Source: Chloroflexota bacterium (GTDB lineage Bacteria; Chloroflexota; UBA6077; CF-72). Taken from it: 10,683 bases of DNA. Positions within the stretch are counted from its first letter, which is position 1. Each line of letters starts with the position of its first letter. The position numbers were made by a program, and so were the translations under genes. The stretch lies in contig JAFAWJ010001133.1 in NCBI GenBank assembly GCA_019242065.1, forward strand, positions 1 through 10,683. Direction: 5' to 3'. Positions 1 to 6,386 of this stretch are shown piece by piece. The notes beneath the pieces are model-generated. The model was not told where the DNA came from. It was given only the letters and a program-made list of their open reading frames with translations, and ran no database searches.

Positions 1-1
1 G

Positions 2-535
2 CACGTCGACAGCATCATTCTGCAGTTCGGTCTCAACGGGCGTCTGCCGATCGTCGGCGGGGGCACGAAGGAGCACTACGGTGGCGTGTATCCGGCGACG
101 CTGGACGGCACCGTCAACGCGTCGGCGGAGCTTTCGGATGCGCCTGCCGACAATGCGTTTGCGCAGCAGTTCGACGCGGCGTTCAAAGACATGGCCGCGA
201 AGGAACCCGAGATGGCCGGTAAGGTCGGCGGAACCGACAAAGTGGTGGCGGGCCAGAGTGGCTACCCGGCGTACGCGGCGATCGAGGCGCTCAAAACGGC
301 GATGCTCGCCTCCAACTTTACGGGCCGCGACGATAGCCAGAAGCTGATCTCGGCCATGGAGACGCTGAATACCCAGATGGGTCCGGATTTCCCGTACGGC
401 GGCATCCAGATGTCGGCGAGCGATCACCAGGGCGCCTCGCCGGTGTACATCTACAAAGTCACCGGGCAGCAGGAAAACATCCTGTCGACGATTCCCGCCG
501 CGCAGTTACCACCGATTGGATCCTGTCAGGTTTGA
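2..535 (+). CDS. LivJ-type ABC transporter substrate-binding protein, C-terminal part (5' end outside window)
   Basis: The reading frame is open from base 2 to the TGA at 533-535, giving about 177 residues of the C-terminal lobe of a type-1 periplasmic-binding-fold protein (Peripla_BP_6, branched-chain amino acid/amide/urea family). Family-typical elements are the helix containing GYPAYAAIEALKTAM, followed by a helix with LISAMETLNTQ and the strand region PYGGIQMSASDHQGASPVYIYKV. The last is the usual 'dHq...p.yi.kv' end of LivJ-like proteins. The protein would act outside the membrane and deliver a small polar solute to a LivHMGF-type permease. Neither a permease nor the N-terminus is in the window, so substrate and localisation signal cannot be judged. 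GTG or ATG codons inside the frame (for example at 86) are not the true start, because homologous sequence continues upstream to the window edge. Confidence 0.85.
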   Translation, partial: HVDSIILQFGLNGRLPIVGGGTKEHYGGVYPATLDGTVNASAELSDAPADNAFAQQFDAAFKDMAAKEPEMAGKVGGTDKVVAGQSGYPAYAAIEALKTAMLASNFTGRDDSQKLISAMETLNTQMGPDFPYGGIQMSASDHQGASPVYIYKVTGQQENILSTIPAAQLPPIGSCQV

Positions 536-540
536 AATGT

Positions 541-686
541 AGTTCCCCAGGGGGTCCCCTCTGGGGAAGACGTGTACACGCTGTGGAGTTTCCCCCGGAG
601 GGTTCCTTCTGGAGAAGACATGTTGACATCGTGCTGTTTCTCGCTGAGGGGACCCCTCAGCGGAAGACGTGATGACAGCGCGGTGG
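541..686. repeat. Three tandem about 48-bp hairpin repeats between convergent genes
   Basis: Each copy is a GC-rich palindrome followed by GAAGAC(G/A)TG and a short spacer ending in a GTTTC-like start of the next copy. The GAAGAC anchors lie at 566, 614 and 663, so the period is 48 then 49 bp. Stem 1 (543-568) pairs TTCCCCAG with CTGGGGAA around an inner GGGG/CCCT. Stem 2 (591-616) is weaker, with two mismatches and G-T pairs. Stem 3 (642-662) is a perfect 10-bp stem, CGCTGAGGGG with CCCCTCAGCG, around one base. Arm sequences differ between copies while pairing is kept. The array sits between a + gene ending at 535 and a - gene ending at 734, so it could terminate transcription from both sides. 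No run of T follows any stem, so a classical intrinsic terminator is not shown. It may instead be a REP-like dispersed element. Confidence 0.8.
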
Positions 687-733
687 TCAGCCTCGCGGAT
701 GGCCGCCGCTGGGTTTGCACCTTGAACTAGCGA

Positions 734-2014
734 TCAGGCGCCCGTGCGTGAGAGCAGCAGTTCGCTGGCGCCCTCCAGGAACGGCACCTCGCGCGCCAGG
801 ACTTTGACGGCCGAGCGCACGCGGTAGAGCTCCGGGTGCGACGCGGCGAACGGCTCGACACCCTCTCGCAAATCGGTGGCGAGCTTCATCAATCGGCGCC
901 GCGTGCTGATCACCGCCACGTCGCTGCTGCCCAGGTGCTCCTGGCCACGATCGTAGATCGGTCCCATGCTCTCCATCATGGCCGTATCCTCGATTGGCAC
1001 GCTCTCGAGGCCAGAGTAGTTGACCGTCTTCTGCTTCTGCCGATCGATCAGGTAGTCATTGCTGCTGTTGGCGAGCGTCTGGTACGAACCGGGGATCTGC
1101 GTCGCGTAGAAGCCGCCGCCCTGCCGGTAGATACGCACCTCGTCGTCCGGCAGCGGTCGGAAGGCGTTCCACCGCAAGCGGAACAACCAGTGATGCTCGT
1201 CGTCGATTGGTATCCGGATCTGACACAGCAGCGTGCCATTCGGGTCGCCCGGCACCAGCGTGTAGCAGGGCATGAGCCACTGCGTGATCCGCCAGTACAG
1301 GGTGCCGTCACCCACTTCGCGGCTGGCGCCAATCACCAGTCCGGCGTCGCTGTCGACGACGGTAAACCGCGGGTGACCGTCGCGCGCCGTCAGCTCCAGC
1401 AGGTTCTGACCGAGGACGCGGTTGTTCAGCCGGTTCTGATCCGGCTTGAGCGTGCTGTGCAGAAACGACACGTGGCTGGAGTCCAGCTCGCCTTCCATGC
1501 CCTGCATGTAGTTGCAGTCGAGCGGGTACTTGGTGACGTAGTGGTGGCTGTCGGGCACCTGGGTGAATTCGAGGTCCGGCGGCGCGGGGCGGTGCTCGGG
1601 TGGGCCCATATATGCCCAGACCAGTCCGCCACGCTCGTTCGTTGGGTAGGCCACGGCTTTGACCTTGGACTTGAAGTCCGATTCGGCGAGCTCGTTGGGC
1701 ATATCCACGCACGCGCCAGAGGCGTCGAATTTCCAGCCGTGGTAGACGCAGCGCAGGCCACCTTCTTCGTTGCGACCGAAGAACAGCGAGGCGCCGCGAT
1801 GCGGGCAGTTGTTGTGTACCAGGCCGACCTGGCCTTGCGTGTCGCGAAAGGCGATCAGGTCTTCGCCCAGGATACGGACGCGCAGCGGATCACTATCGGC
1901 GCGGGGCAGCTCTTCGCTGAGGAGCACGGGCAGCCAGAAGCGGCGGAACAACTCGCCGGTTGGCGTGCCTGGCCCCACTCGAGTGAGGAGCTCGTTTTCG
2001 TCTCGGCTTAGCAT
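734..2014 (-). CDS. Rieske [2Fe-2S] aromatic-ring oxygenase alpha subunit, phthalate 4,5-dioxygenase-like
   Basis: This 426-residue protein is a full-length oxygenase subunit of the phthalate dioxygenase/LigX-type Rieske family. Such proteins use O2 and electrons from a separate reductase to hydroxylate or O-demethylate aromatic acids in the cytoplasm. The Rieske cluster ligands are visible as CPHRG (C70, H72) and CVYHGW (C89, H92). The mononuclear iron site follows in the E174-x3-D178-x2-H181-x4-H186 motif. The C-terminal part carries EDTAMMESMGPI (about 342-353), typical of this subfamily and likely to hold the third iron ligand (D343). The start ATG is at 2012-2014, with a perfect AGGAGGT upstream at 2033-2027. 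It lies 33 bp downstream of a solute-binding lipoprotein gene on the same strand, so the two are probably co-transcribed. No reductase or ferredoxin gene is adjacent, so electrons must come from elsewhere. The substrate is not determinable; family-level assignment is secure, the phthalate link is by similarity. Confidence 0.92.
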   Translation of the reverse strand: MLSRDENELLTRVGPGTPTGELFRRFWLPVLLSEELPRADSDPLRVRILGEDLIAFRDTQGQVGLVHNNCPHRGASLFFGRNEEGGLRCVYHGWKFDASGACVDMPNELAESDFKSKVKAVAYPTNERGGLVWAYMGPPEHRPAPPDLEFTQVPDSHHYVTKYPLDCNYMQGMEGELDSSHVSFLHSTLKPDQNRLNNRVLGQNLLELTARDGHPRFTVVDSDAGLVIGASREVGDGTLYWRITQWLMPCYTLVPGDPNGTLLCQIRIPIDDEHHWLFRLRWNAFRPLPDDEVRIYRQGGGFYATQIPGSYQTLANSSNDYLIDRQKQKTVNYSGLESVPIEDTAMMESMGPIYDRGQEHLGSSDVAVISTRRRLMKLATDLREGVEPFAASHPELYRVRSAVKVLAREVPFLEGASELLLSRTGA

Positions 2015-2026
2015 CTGGCGGCTCGG

Positions 2027-2033
2027 ACCTCCT
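2027..2033 (-). promoter_or_regulatory. Strong Shine-Dalgarno site of the Rieske oxygenase gene
   Basis: The minus strand reads AGGAGGT here, a full anti-16S match, 12 bases before the ATG at 2014. It supports independent, efficient translation of the second gene of the operon. The spacing is somewhat longer than the usual 5-9 bases. Confidence 0.7.
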
Positions 2034-2047
2034 TTGCGTTGCTTGTA

Positions 2048-3772
2048 TCACGGATGCCGCGCGGCCAGGGCGTGCTCGAACTCGGTGCGGATCTGGTTCC
2101 CGCCGCCCGTCCGCCAGTCGCTGACCAGGCCGTCATAGTCGCTGAGCGGCCTGCGGCTGGCGATGATATCCCCCACCGCCGACAAAAAGTTCTCATTCAC
2201 GATCGAGCCTTTGGCCGCATGTGTTTCTGAATATAGTGTCGCGGCCGGATCGTCGACGCCGACGGCAACCATCGCCTTCGCACCTGCCTGCATCAGGGTG
2301 GCAAAGTCTCTGGGTCTCGCGGCGTTGTAATACACCTGCGGCGGCTGGACGACGTACGTCCAGAGCGAGTTCACGTTGGCGGTGCCGCTCGCGGTCAGCA
2401 CCGGATTGCCCTGGTCGTCGAAATTGAAGTCCTTGCCCGCGACACCGTAGTTGACGAGAAGGTATTCTTCGCTTCCAAACGGGGCGGCCAGGAAATTGAA
2501 GAACCGCAGCAGCTCTTTGACCCGTGCCTCGGGCGCCTTTTTGATCAAACTCCAGCCGAACAGTTGCGTGCCGGTGTAAAAGCTGCCGGCCCCACCGTCG
2601 TTGCCGAAGGGTGTCACGATGCCCAGGGTGCCCGGCGGATTCTGCGACAGCGCGCCTTTCCAGTACTGCATGGCCGCGGCCAGCCAGCCGCTGTTGATGA
2701 AGGCGAATTTGCGTCCGACAAAGTTCGTCCGCACGCTCACCTGGTTGTAGGTCGGCGAATCGGGGTGGTACAGGCCGGTGGAGACCAGGTCGCGCGCGTA
2801 GCCGACAGCTGCCCGGTACTGGTCGGTTTCGAAGCTGCGCGTCAGGTTTCCACTGGAGTCCAACTTCCAGTTGTTCGGGGCATAAAAATACATCTGGTAC
2901 AGGCCGAGATCGAACGCTCCGCTGGTCGTCTCCGCTCCCTGGACTGAGCCGCCGATCCCGTACACGCCGGTGTCCGGGTTCCTGAGCGCTATCAGCAGAT
3001 TCTTGAAGTCGTCAGTGCTTTTCGGATGTGACAATCCGTTCGAACCGAGCATCTCCTGGTGGACCCACAGCACGCTGCCCGGCACCAGGGGAAACGCGAC
3101 GGGCACCCCGTACAGCTTGTTGTGATAGGTGACGCTGGTCCAGGCGCGAGTTGGGATGGCGGCCAGGTTCGGGAACTCCTTGACGGCGTCGCCGCTCAGA
3201 TACGGCGTCAGATCGGCGGCGGACCGGTCCAGAAAATCGGGAAACTGCGCAAATGGTGCGCTCTGGCCGCCGGGTGTGGCCGGAATATAGATCGTATCGG
3301 GCAGGTCGCCGCCGGCGACGACCGCCGCCAACTTGGTGCGGTAATCCGAGTTCGAGACATTGTTGACCAGGTTGATCGTGCCGCCCAGTTGCCGATTGAG
3401 CTCTTGCCAGGCGGTATTGGACTCCAGCGGAGCAATGGGTCCGGTGACGTTCCACGTCATGACGTTGACGGCGGCCCCGGAGGTAATCGGCGGGTCAGTC
3501 ACCGTCTTGACCAGCTGCTTTGGAAACGAGAAGTAACCGGCTTCGACCTTGTCATCGCCGGGAAGGTCGGGAGCGACGGCAATCGTGGACGGCGCGTACG
3601 TGGGCATCTGGATTGGCGCGGCGGCAGTTGCCAAGGTGCCACTCGTGGGCGCTACCTGCGCGGCGGTTGGAGCAAACGGTAGGGAGGTGGTGCCGCACGC
3701 CGCCAGCAGCGGGGTGCCCAGTGCCATGACCAGTCCCGACGTCCGAATGAATCTGCGTCTGCTCAACCGCAT
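2048..3772 (-). CDS. Extracellular solute-binding protein, LplA-type, Tat-signal lipoprotein
   Basis: This 574-residue protein is a family-1 type ABC solute-binding protein of the larger LplA/YtcQ ('aldouronate transport') group, whose members are usually about 500-570 residues. The N-terminus carries a twin-arginine motif (SRRRFI, residues 4-9), a hydrophobic stretch and the lipobox LLAAC with lipidated C26. A Thr/Ala/Pro-rich flexible linker (about 30-70) follows. Family signatures are DYRTKLAAVVAGGDLPD (144-160), DLTPYLSGD (187-195), and HNKLYGVPVAFP (217-228). It should sit on the outer face of the cytoplasmic membrane and capture a solute. The ATG at 3772 has a GAGG element six bases upstream. 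It is the first gene of an operon with the Rieske oxygenase 33 bp downstream, and no permease gene is nearby. The pairing with an oxygenase suggests that it captures the oxygenase substrate or precursor; this is inference. Confidence 0.9.
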   Translation of the reverse strand: MRLSRRRFIRTSGLVMALGTPLLAACGTTSLPFAPTAAQVAPTSGTLATAAAPIQMPTYAPSTIAVAPDLPGDDKVEAGYFSFPKQLVKTVTDPPITSGAAVNVMTWNVTGPIAPLESNTAWQELNRQLGGTINLVNNVSNSDYRTKLAAVVAGGDLPDTIYIPATPGGQSAPFAQFPDFLDRSAADLTPYLSGDAVKEFPNLAAIPTRAWTSVTYHNKLYGVPVAFPLVPGSVLWVHQEMLGSNGLSHPKSTDDFKNLLIALRNPDTGVYGIGGSVQGAETTSGAFDLGLYQMYFYAPNNWKLDSSGNLTRSFETDQYRAAVGYARDLVSTGLYHPDSPTYNQVSVRTNFVGRKFAFINSGWLAAAMQYWKGALSQNPPGTLGIVTPFGNDGGAGSFYTGTQLFGWSLIKKAPEARVKELLRFFNFLAAPFGSEEYLLVNYGVAGKDFNFDDQGNPVLTASGTANVNSLWTYVVQPPQVYYNAARPRDFATLMQAGAKAMVAVGVDDPAATLYSETHAAKGSIVNENFLSAVGDIIASRRPLSDYDGLVSDWRTGGGNQIRTEFEHALAARHP

Positions 3773-3846
3773 GCCATGCCTCGCCCCGCGTTCTCGTACG
3801 GTAGCCTCTTCGTCGCTGGCTTGTCGACTCGCTCGGGGCTCGTACG
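3773..3846. promoter_or_regulatory. Divergent promoter region with a repeated CTCGTACG element
   Basis: This 74-bp gap separates the divergent starts of the solute-binding lipoprotein (-) and the aldo/keto reductase (+), so promoters for both should lie here or extend into the coding ends. The octamer CTCGTACG occurs twice, at 3793-3800 and 3839-3846. Each copy contains the palindrome CGTACG. They are 46 bp apart and sit close to each start codon, which would suit a shared regulator or mutual repression. No convincing -35/-10 pair was recognised. Confidence 0.4.
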
Positions 3847-4860
3847 ATGCACAGACGTATGGAATTCAGGCGTCTGGGTCGCACCGGGCTACACGTTTCG
3901 CGCATCTGCCTTGGCACGATGACCTTCGGGTTGCAGTGCTCCGAAGAGCAGTCGTTCGTCATTCTCGATCGCGCCGCCAACGCTGGCGTCACGTTTCTCG
4001 ATTCCGCCGACGTGTACCCGGTGGGTGGTGACCTGACCACGCGTGGCCGGACGGAGGAGATTCTGGGCCGCTGGCTGCACGGCCGACGCCAGAACTTTGT
4101 CGTTGCGACCAAATGTCTCGGCGCGATGGGCCCGAACCCGTGGGACCGCGGCGCGAGCCGTCGCCACATTCTCGACGCGGTCGATCAGTCGCTGCGGCGT
4201 CTGCAAACGGACTGGATCGACCTGTACCAGCTGCACGGCTACGATCCGGAAACGCCGATCGACGAGATGCTCGAAGCGCTGGATAGCCTGGTGCGGTCCG
4301 GCAAGGTGCGCTACATCGGCTGCTCGAACTGGGTGGCGTTCCGCGTTGCGCGGGCGATTGGTCGGAGTGAGACCAGGAGCCTGGCGCGCTTCGACTGTGT
4401 CCAGCCGAGGTACAACCTGCTGTACCGCGAGTTCGAGCGCGACCTCTTTCCGTTATGCCTCGAGGAAGGCATCGGTGTGATCAGTTATAACCCGATTGCG
4501 GGTGGATTCCTGAGCGGCAAGCACGATGGCGGCGGACCGCCGACGCCGGGTACGCGGTTCACGCTGGGGACCGCTGCGCAGAACTATCAGCAGCGCTACT
4601 GGCACCAGCGCCAGTTCGACTCTGTCGATCAGTTGCGCGGGGTCGCGGCGGATGCTGGCGTGCCGCTGGCGCGACTGGCGGTTGCGTGGGTGCTCAATCA
4701 GCCGGCAGTCACCGCGCCCATCGTCGGTGCGAGCAAACCCGAGCAGCTGGACGAAACGCTGGCGGCGGTGGGTATGCCGTTTGCCGAGGACTTGCGAGCG
4801 CAGCTGGACGCGATCACCGCCGAGTACCGCCGCGGCGAGCCCGAGGCCGCTCGCGGGTGA
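3847..4860 (+). CDS. Aldo/keto reductase (NADPH-dependent oxidoreductase)
   Basis: This 337-residue protein has the (beta/alpha)8 aldo/keto reductase fold and should reduce aldehydes or ketones with NADPH in the cytoplasm. The catalytic tetrad is complete: D52 and Y57 in DSADVY, K89 in VATK and H130 in YQLH. The cofactor-binding segment near the C-terminus reads GASKPEQ (294-300). Other family landmarks are RRLGRTGLHVS at the N-terminus, GKVRYIGCSNW (152-162) and YNPIAGGFLSG (214-224). The group looks like the YajO/IolS-type family rather than the eukaryotic aldose reductases. Two starts are possible: ATG at 3847, with a weak GGGG eight bases upstream, or ATG at 3859. The latter gives the commoner MEFRRLGRTG beginning but has no clear ribosome binding site. 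It is divergent from the binding-protein/Rieske operon and may handle an aldehyde or ketone from that pathway; the substrate is unknown. Confidence 0.93.
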   Translation: MHRRMEFRRLGRTGLHVSRICLGTMTFGLQCSEEQSFVILDRAANAGVTFLDSADVYPVGGDLTTRGRTEEILGRWLHGRRQNFVVATKCLGAMGPNPWDRGASRRHILDAVDQSLRRLQTDWIDLYQLHGYDPETPIDEMLEALDSLVRSGKVRYIGCSNWVAFRVARAIGRSETRSLARFDCVQPRYNLLYREFERDLFPLCLEEGIGVISYNPIAGGFLSGKHDGGGPPTPGTRFTLGTAAQNYQQRYWHQRQFDSVDQLRGVAADAGVPLARLAVAWVLNQPAVTAPIVGASKPEQLDETLAAVGMPFAEDLRAQLDAITAEYRRGEPEAARG

Positions 4861-4972
4861 ACGCTGACTACCGACGCGTGTGTCTGAAGGCGCTCGCGGG
4901 TCACGCCGACTGGCCGCCGTCGTGAGCCCCGAGGCTGGTTGGCGAAGCGCCGAATCCCGACGCGGACAGCTG

Positions 4973-5401
4973 TCAGTGCCCGAGCGCGGTGCGCAGGTCG
5001 CGGACGTGCTCTTGCGTCTGCTCCAGCAGCGGTCGCAAGGCTTCGGCGACGTCTGGTAAGCCCAGATCCTGGGCCTGCTGGATGCGCTCGCGATACCGCT
5101 CGAGCTGCTGCTCTTCGAGTTCCAGATCGAGCCGCAGCGCGGCTTTCGTCTCAGTAATGCTGGGGATCGGCGGCACGTGAACGGTCGGGACGCCGCCCAG
5201 AAAATCGATCTGCTCCGCGAGAATCATGGCGTGGTTGAGCTCTTGTCCGAGGTGCTGCTTGAGCTCCCCCAACAGGCTCTGCACTTCCAGACCCTTCAGC
5301 GTCGCCAGATGCTGGTTGTATTGCACGATCGACCGATACTCGGTGCCGAGGTCTTCATTCATGAGCTCTGCGAGCTGGTTGCGATCCAAGGCCGACTCCA
5401 T
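4973..5401 (-). CDS. Small ferritin-like (bacterioferritin-type) four-helix protein
   Basis: The 142-residue product (ATG at 5401; a GTG directly before it at 5404 is an alternative) fits a compact ferritin-like four-helix bundle of the bacterioferritin type. Residue numbers here count from the GTG. Likely di-iron ligands are E22 in helix A, E55-x2-H58 in helix B, E97 in helix C (LDLELE) and H133 in helix D (QEHVRDL). The Glu expected three residues before the helix-D His is T130 instead, so the metal site may be altered. The haem-ligand Met of classical bacterioferritin (second residue of the ExxH helix) is Leu56, so haem binding is unlikely. A role in iron or peroxide handling is the family expectation. 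It converges with the aldo/keto reductase across a 112-bp gap in which no clear terminator was seen. GAGGGG lies about 12-15 bases upstream of the starts. Confidence 0.8.
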   Translation of the reverse strand: MESALDRNQLAELMNEDLGTEYRSIVQYNQHLATLKGLEVQSLLGELKQHLGQELNHAMILAEQIDFLGGVPTVHVPPIPSITETKAALRLDLELEEQQLERYRERIQQAQDLGLPDVAEALRPLLEQTQEHVRDLRTALGH

Positions 5402-5424
5402 CACATCGAATCTCTGCCCCTCGC

Positions 5425-5971
5425 CTACGCATGAACCGGGCCGGGCGTCGCCGATCGGCGCGCGGCGATGGCCGCGGCCACCTGGGGGGCGGTGCCGATA
5501 TCCAGGAGTGGAATGCGACGCTCGCGCTCGATGGCGACGATCGGGCCAATATGCGGCCGACGCAAGCCATCGGGCAGCGTGCCAATGATCATCCGGCTGA
5601 GCAGGGCCGTCGTGGTGTCGCGCACGCCGGGTCGGCAGTCTGGCCGTCCAGACCGCGATTGCCTAGCGATGTATGCGCGGGAGCGGTCTCGCAGCACCAC
5701 GCACCGCTCGTGTCGGGATGCACGCGTTGGACACGTTGGCCAAAGCGGGGCTCCAATCCGAACGCACGGCAATACGCCTCCAGGTAGTTGACGACGTCGG
5801 TTCGCGAGGGGTAGCGCGGGGCGTGCGCGTCGGCGCCGGCGCCTGCCCCTGATCCAGCACGATCGAACCCATCCCGGGTCGCTGCAGGCTCGCCGCGGTG
5901 GCCAGACCCGCCGGACCGGCACCGGCCACACGCGTTCGGTACGCTACGGTGGTAGTCGCGACGCCAGTCAT
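5425..5971 (-). pseudogene. Decayed flavin-containing monooxygenase (YUCCA/CzcO-type NAD(P)/FAD oxidoreductase)
   Basis: Three pieces of one protein family appear in order on the minus strand but in three different frames. Piece 1 (5971 to about 5846) begins at an ATG and carries the FAD Rossmann motif VAGAGPAGLATAASL (GxGxxG at 5923-5906), ending in IVLDQG. Piece 2 (about 5825-5715) reads RYPSRTDVVNYLEAYCRAFG followed by LEPRFGQRV, the usual section after the substrate-tunnel region. Piece 3 (about 5607-5455) reads GLRRPHIGP and IPLLDIGT, matching the GLRRPK.GP ... TPVLDVG block of YUCCA-like monooxygenases. Missing are about 40 residues between pieces 1 and 2, the central NADPH-binding domain with its second GxGxxG between pieces 2 and 3, and the C-terminus. 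About 550 bp remain of an expected 1.1-1.2 kb, so no functional enzyme is possible. It lies just upstream of the ferritin-like gene and starts back-to-back with the zinc-ribbon gene. Confidence 0.78.
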
Positions 5972-5974
5972 CTC

Positions 5975-6256
5975 ATGCAGTGTCCCCTGTGTGGCCAGAG
6001 CAACGACGAAGACGCCGATACGTGCGCCTGCGGATTTAGTTTTCGGACGTCGGCGATGGACCACGGCGTCACCATCCGCCAGCGTCGCTGGCGGACGCTG
6101 GCGTGGTTCCACTGGCTGCTCCTCATTGCCGCCCTGTCCGCGATCGTCATTGGCTCCTCACTGGCCTGGGGCCAGCCTGGCCTCCCCGCCGGCCTGGTGC
6201 TGGTGGCAGCCGTCAGGTACCTGATGGAGTGGCGAGACACGCGCGCCTCACACTGA
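5975..6256 (+). CDS. Zinc-ribbon membrane microprotein (93 aa)
   Basis: The protein begins with a compact zinc-ribbon-like Cys pattern, CPLC (C3, C6) and CAC (C17, C19), in the form CPLCGQ...DTCACGFSF. A basic stretch (RQRRWR, 35-40) follows, then one clear hydrophobic helix (about 42-64) and a second weaker one (about 69-83). The ribbon is probably cytoplasmic, by the positive-inside rule. CxxC...CxC ribbons joined to membrane helices are common in uncharacterised bacterial proteins; the function is unknown. The ATG at 5975 has no good Shine-Dalgarno site. It starts three bases from the start of the remnant monooxygenase on the other strand, so its promoter must lie inside that remnant. A 7-bp hairpin lies 20 bases after its stop codon. 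Confidence 0.65.
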   Translation: MQCPLCGQSNDEDADTCACGFSFRTSAMDHGVTIRQRRWRTLAWFHWLLLIAALSAIVIGSSLAWGQPGLPAGLVLVAAVRYLMEWRDTRASH

Positions 6257-6275
6257 GAGCCTCCGAGTGAACTGA

Positions 6276-6294
6276 AACCGCGGCGGTCGCGGTT
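6276..6294. terminator. Short GC-rich hairpin after the zinc-ribbon gene
   Basis: AACCGCG (6276-6282) pairs perfectly with CGCGGTT (6288-6294) around a five-base loop. It begins 20 bases after the stop of the zinc-ribbon gene and before the adaptor gene. No T tract follows, so it could be a weak terminator, an mRNA stabiliser, or an operator-like palindrome. Confidence 0.3.
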
Positions 6295-6386
6295 GAACGA
6301 GGGCCGGTGTGTGAACGTGTCTCAGTTTCATCCAAGGGTCGACGTGCATGTTGTCTCCAACAACCGACATCCAGGGAGACCACTAG

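Noticed and set aside
541..686. A possible CRISPR array or integron attC cluster
   Set aside because: There are only three units, the 'spacers' resemble each other, the palindromes vary, and no cas or integrase gene is near. The attC core motif is not seen.
526..720. A 64-residue minus-strand frame with repeated SSPEGT peptides
   Set aside because: It is the translation of the hairpin repeats. The third copy is out of period by one base and the pairing of the stems explains the sequence better than coding.
836..2011. A 391-codon open frame on the + strand opposite the Rieske oxygenase gene
   Set aside because: It is antisense to a clear oxygenase with all its metal ligands. The translation shows no family motifs and is an effect of GC-rich codon positions.
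3059..3682. A 207-codon + strand frame opposite the solute-binding lipoprotein gene
   Set aside because: It has no recognisable domain and is antisense to a gene with a clear Tat signal, lipobox and family motifs.
4965..4974. A perfect 10-bp palindrome, GACAGCTGTC, at the end of the ferritin-like gene
   Set aside because: It has no loop and no T tract, overlaps the stop codon, and a palindrome of this size is expected by chance in 10 kb.
6293..6321. A TTGAAC hexamer upstream of the adaptor as a possible -35 box
   Set aside because: No acceptable -10 sequence occurs at the right spacing, so a promoter call is not supported.
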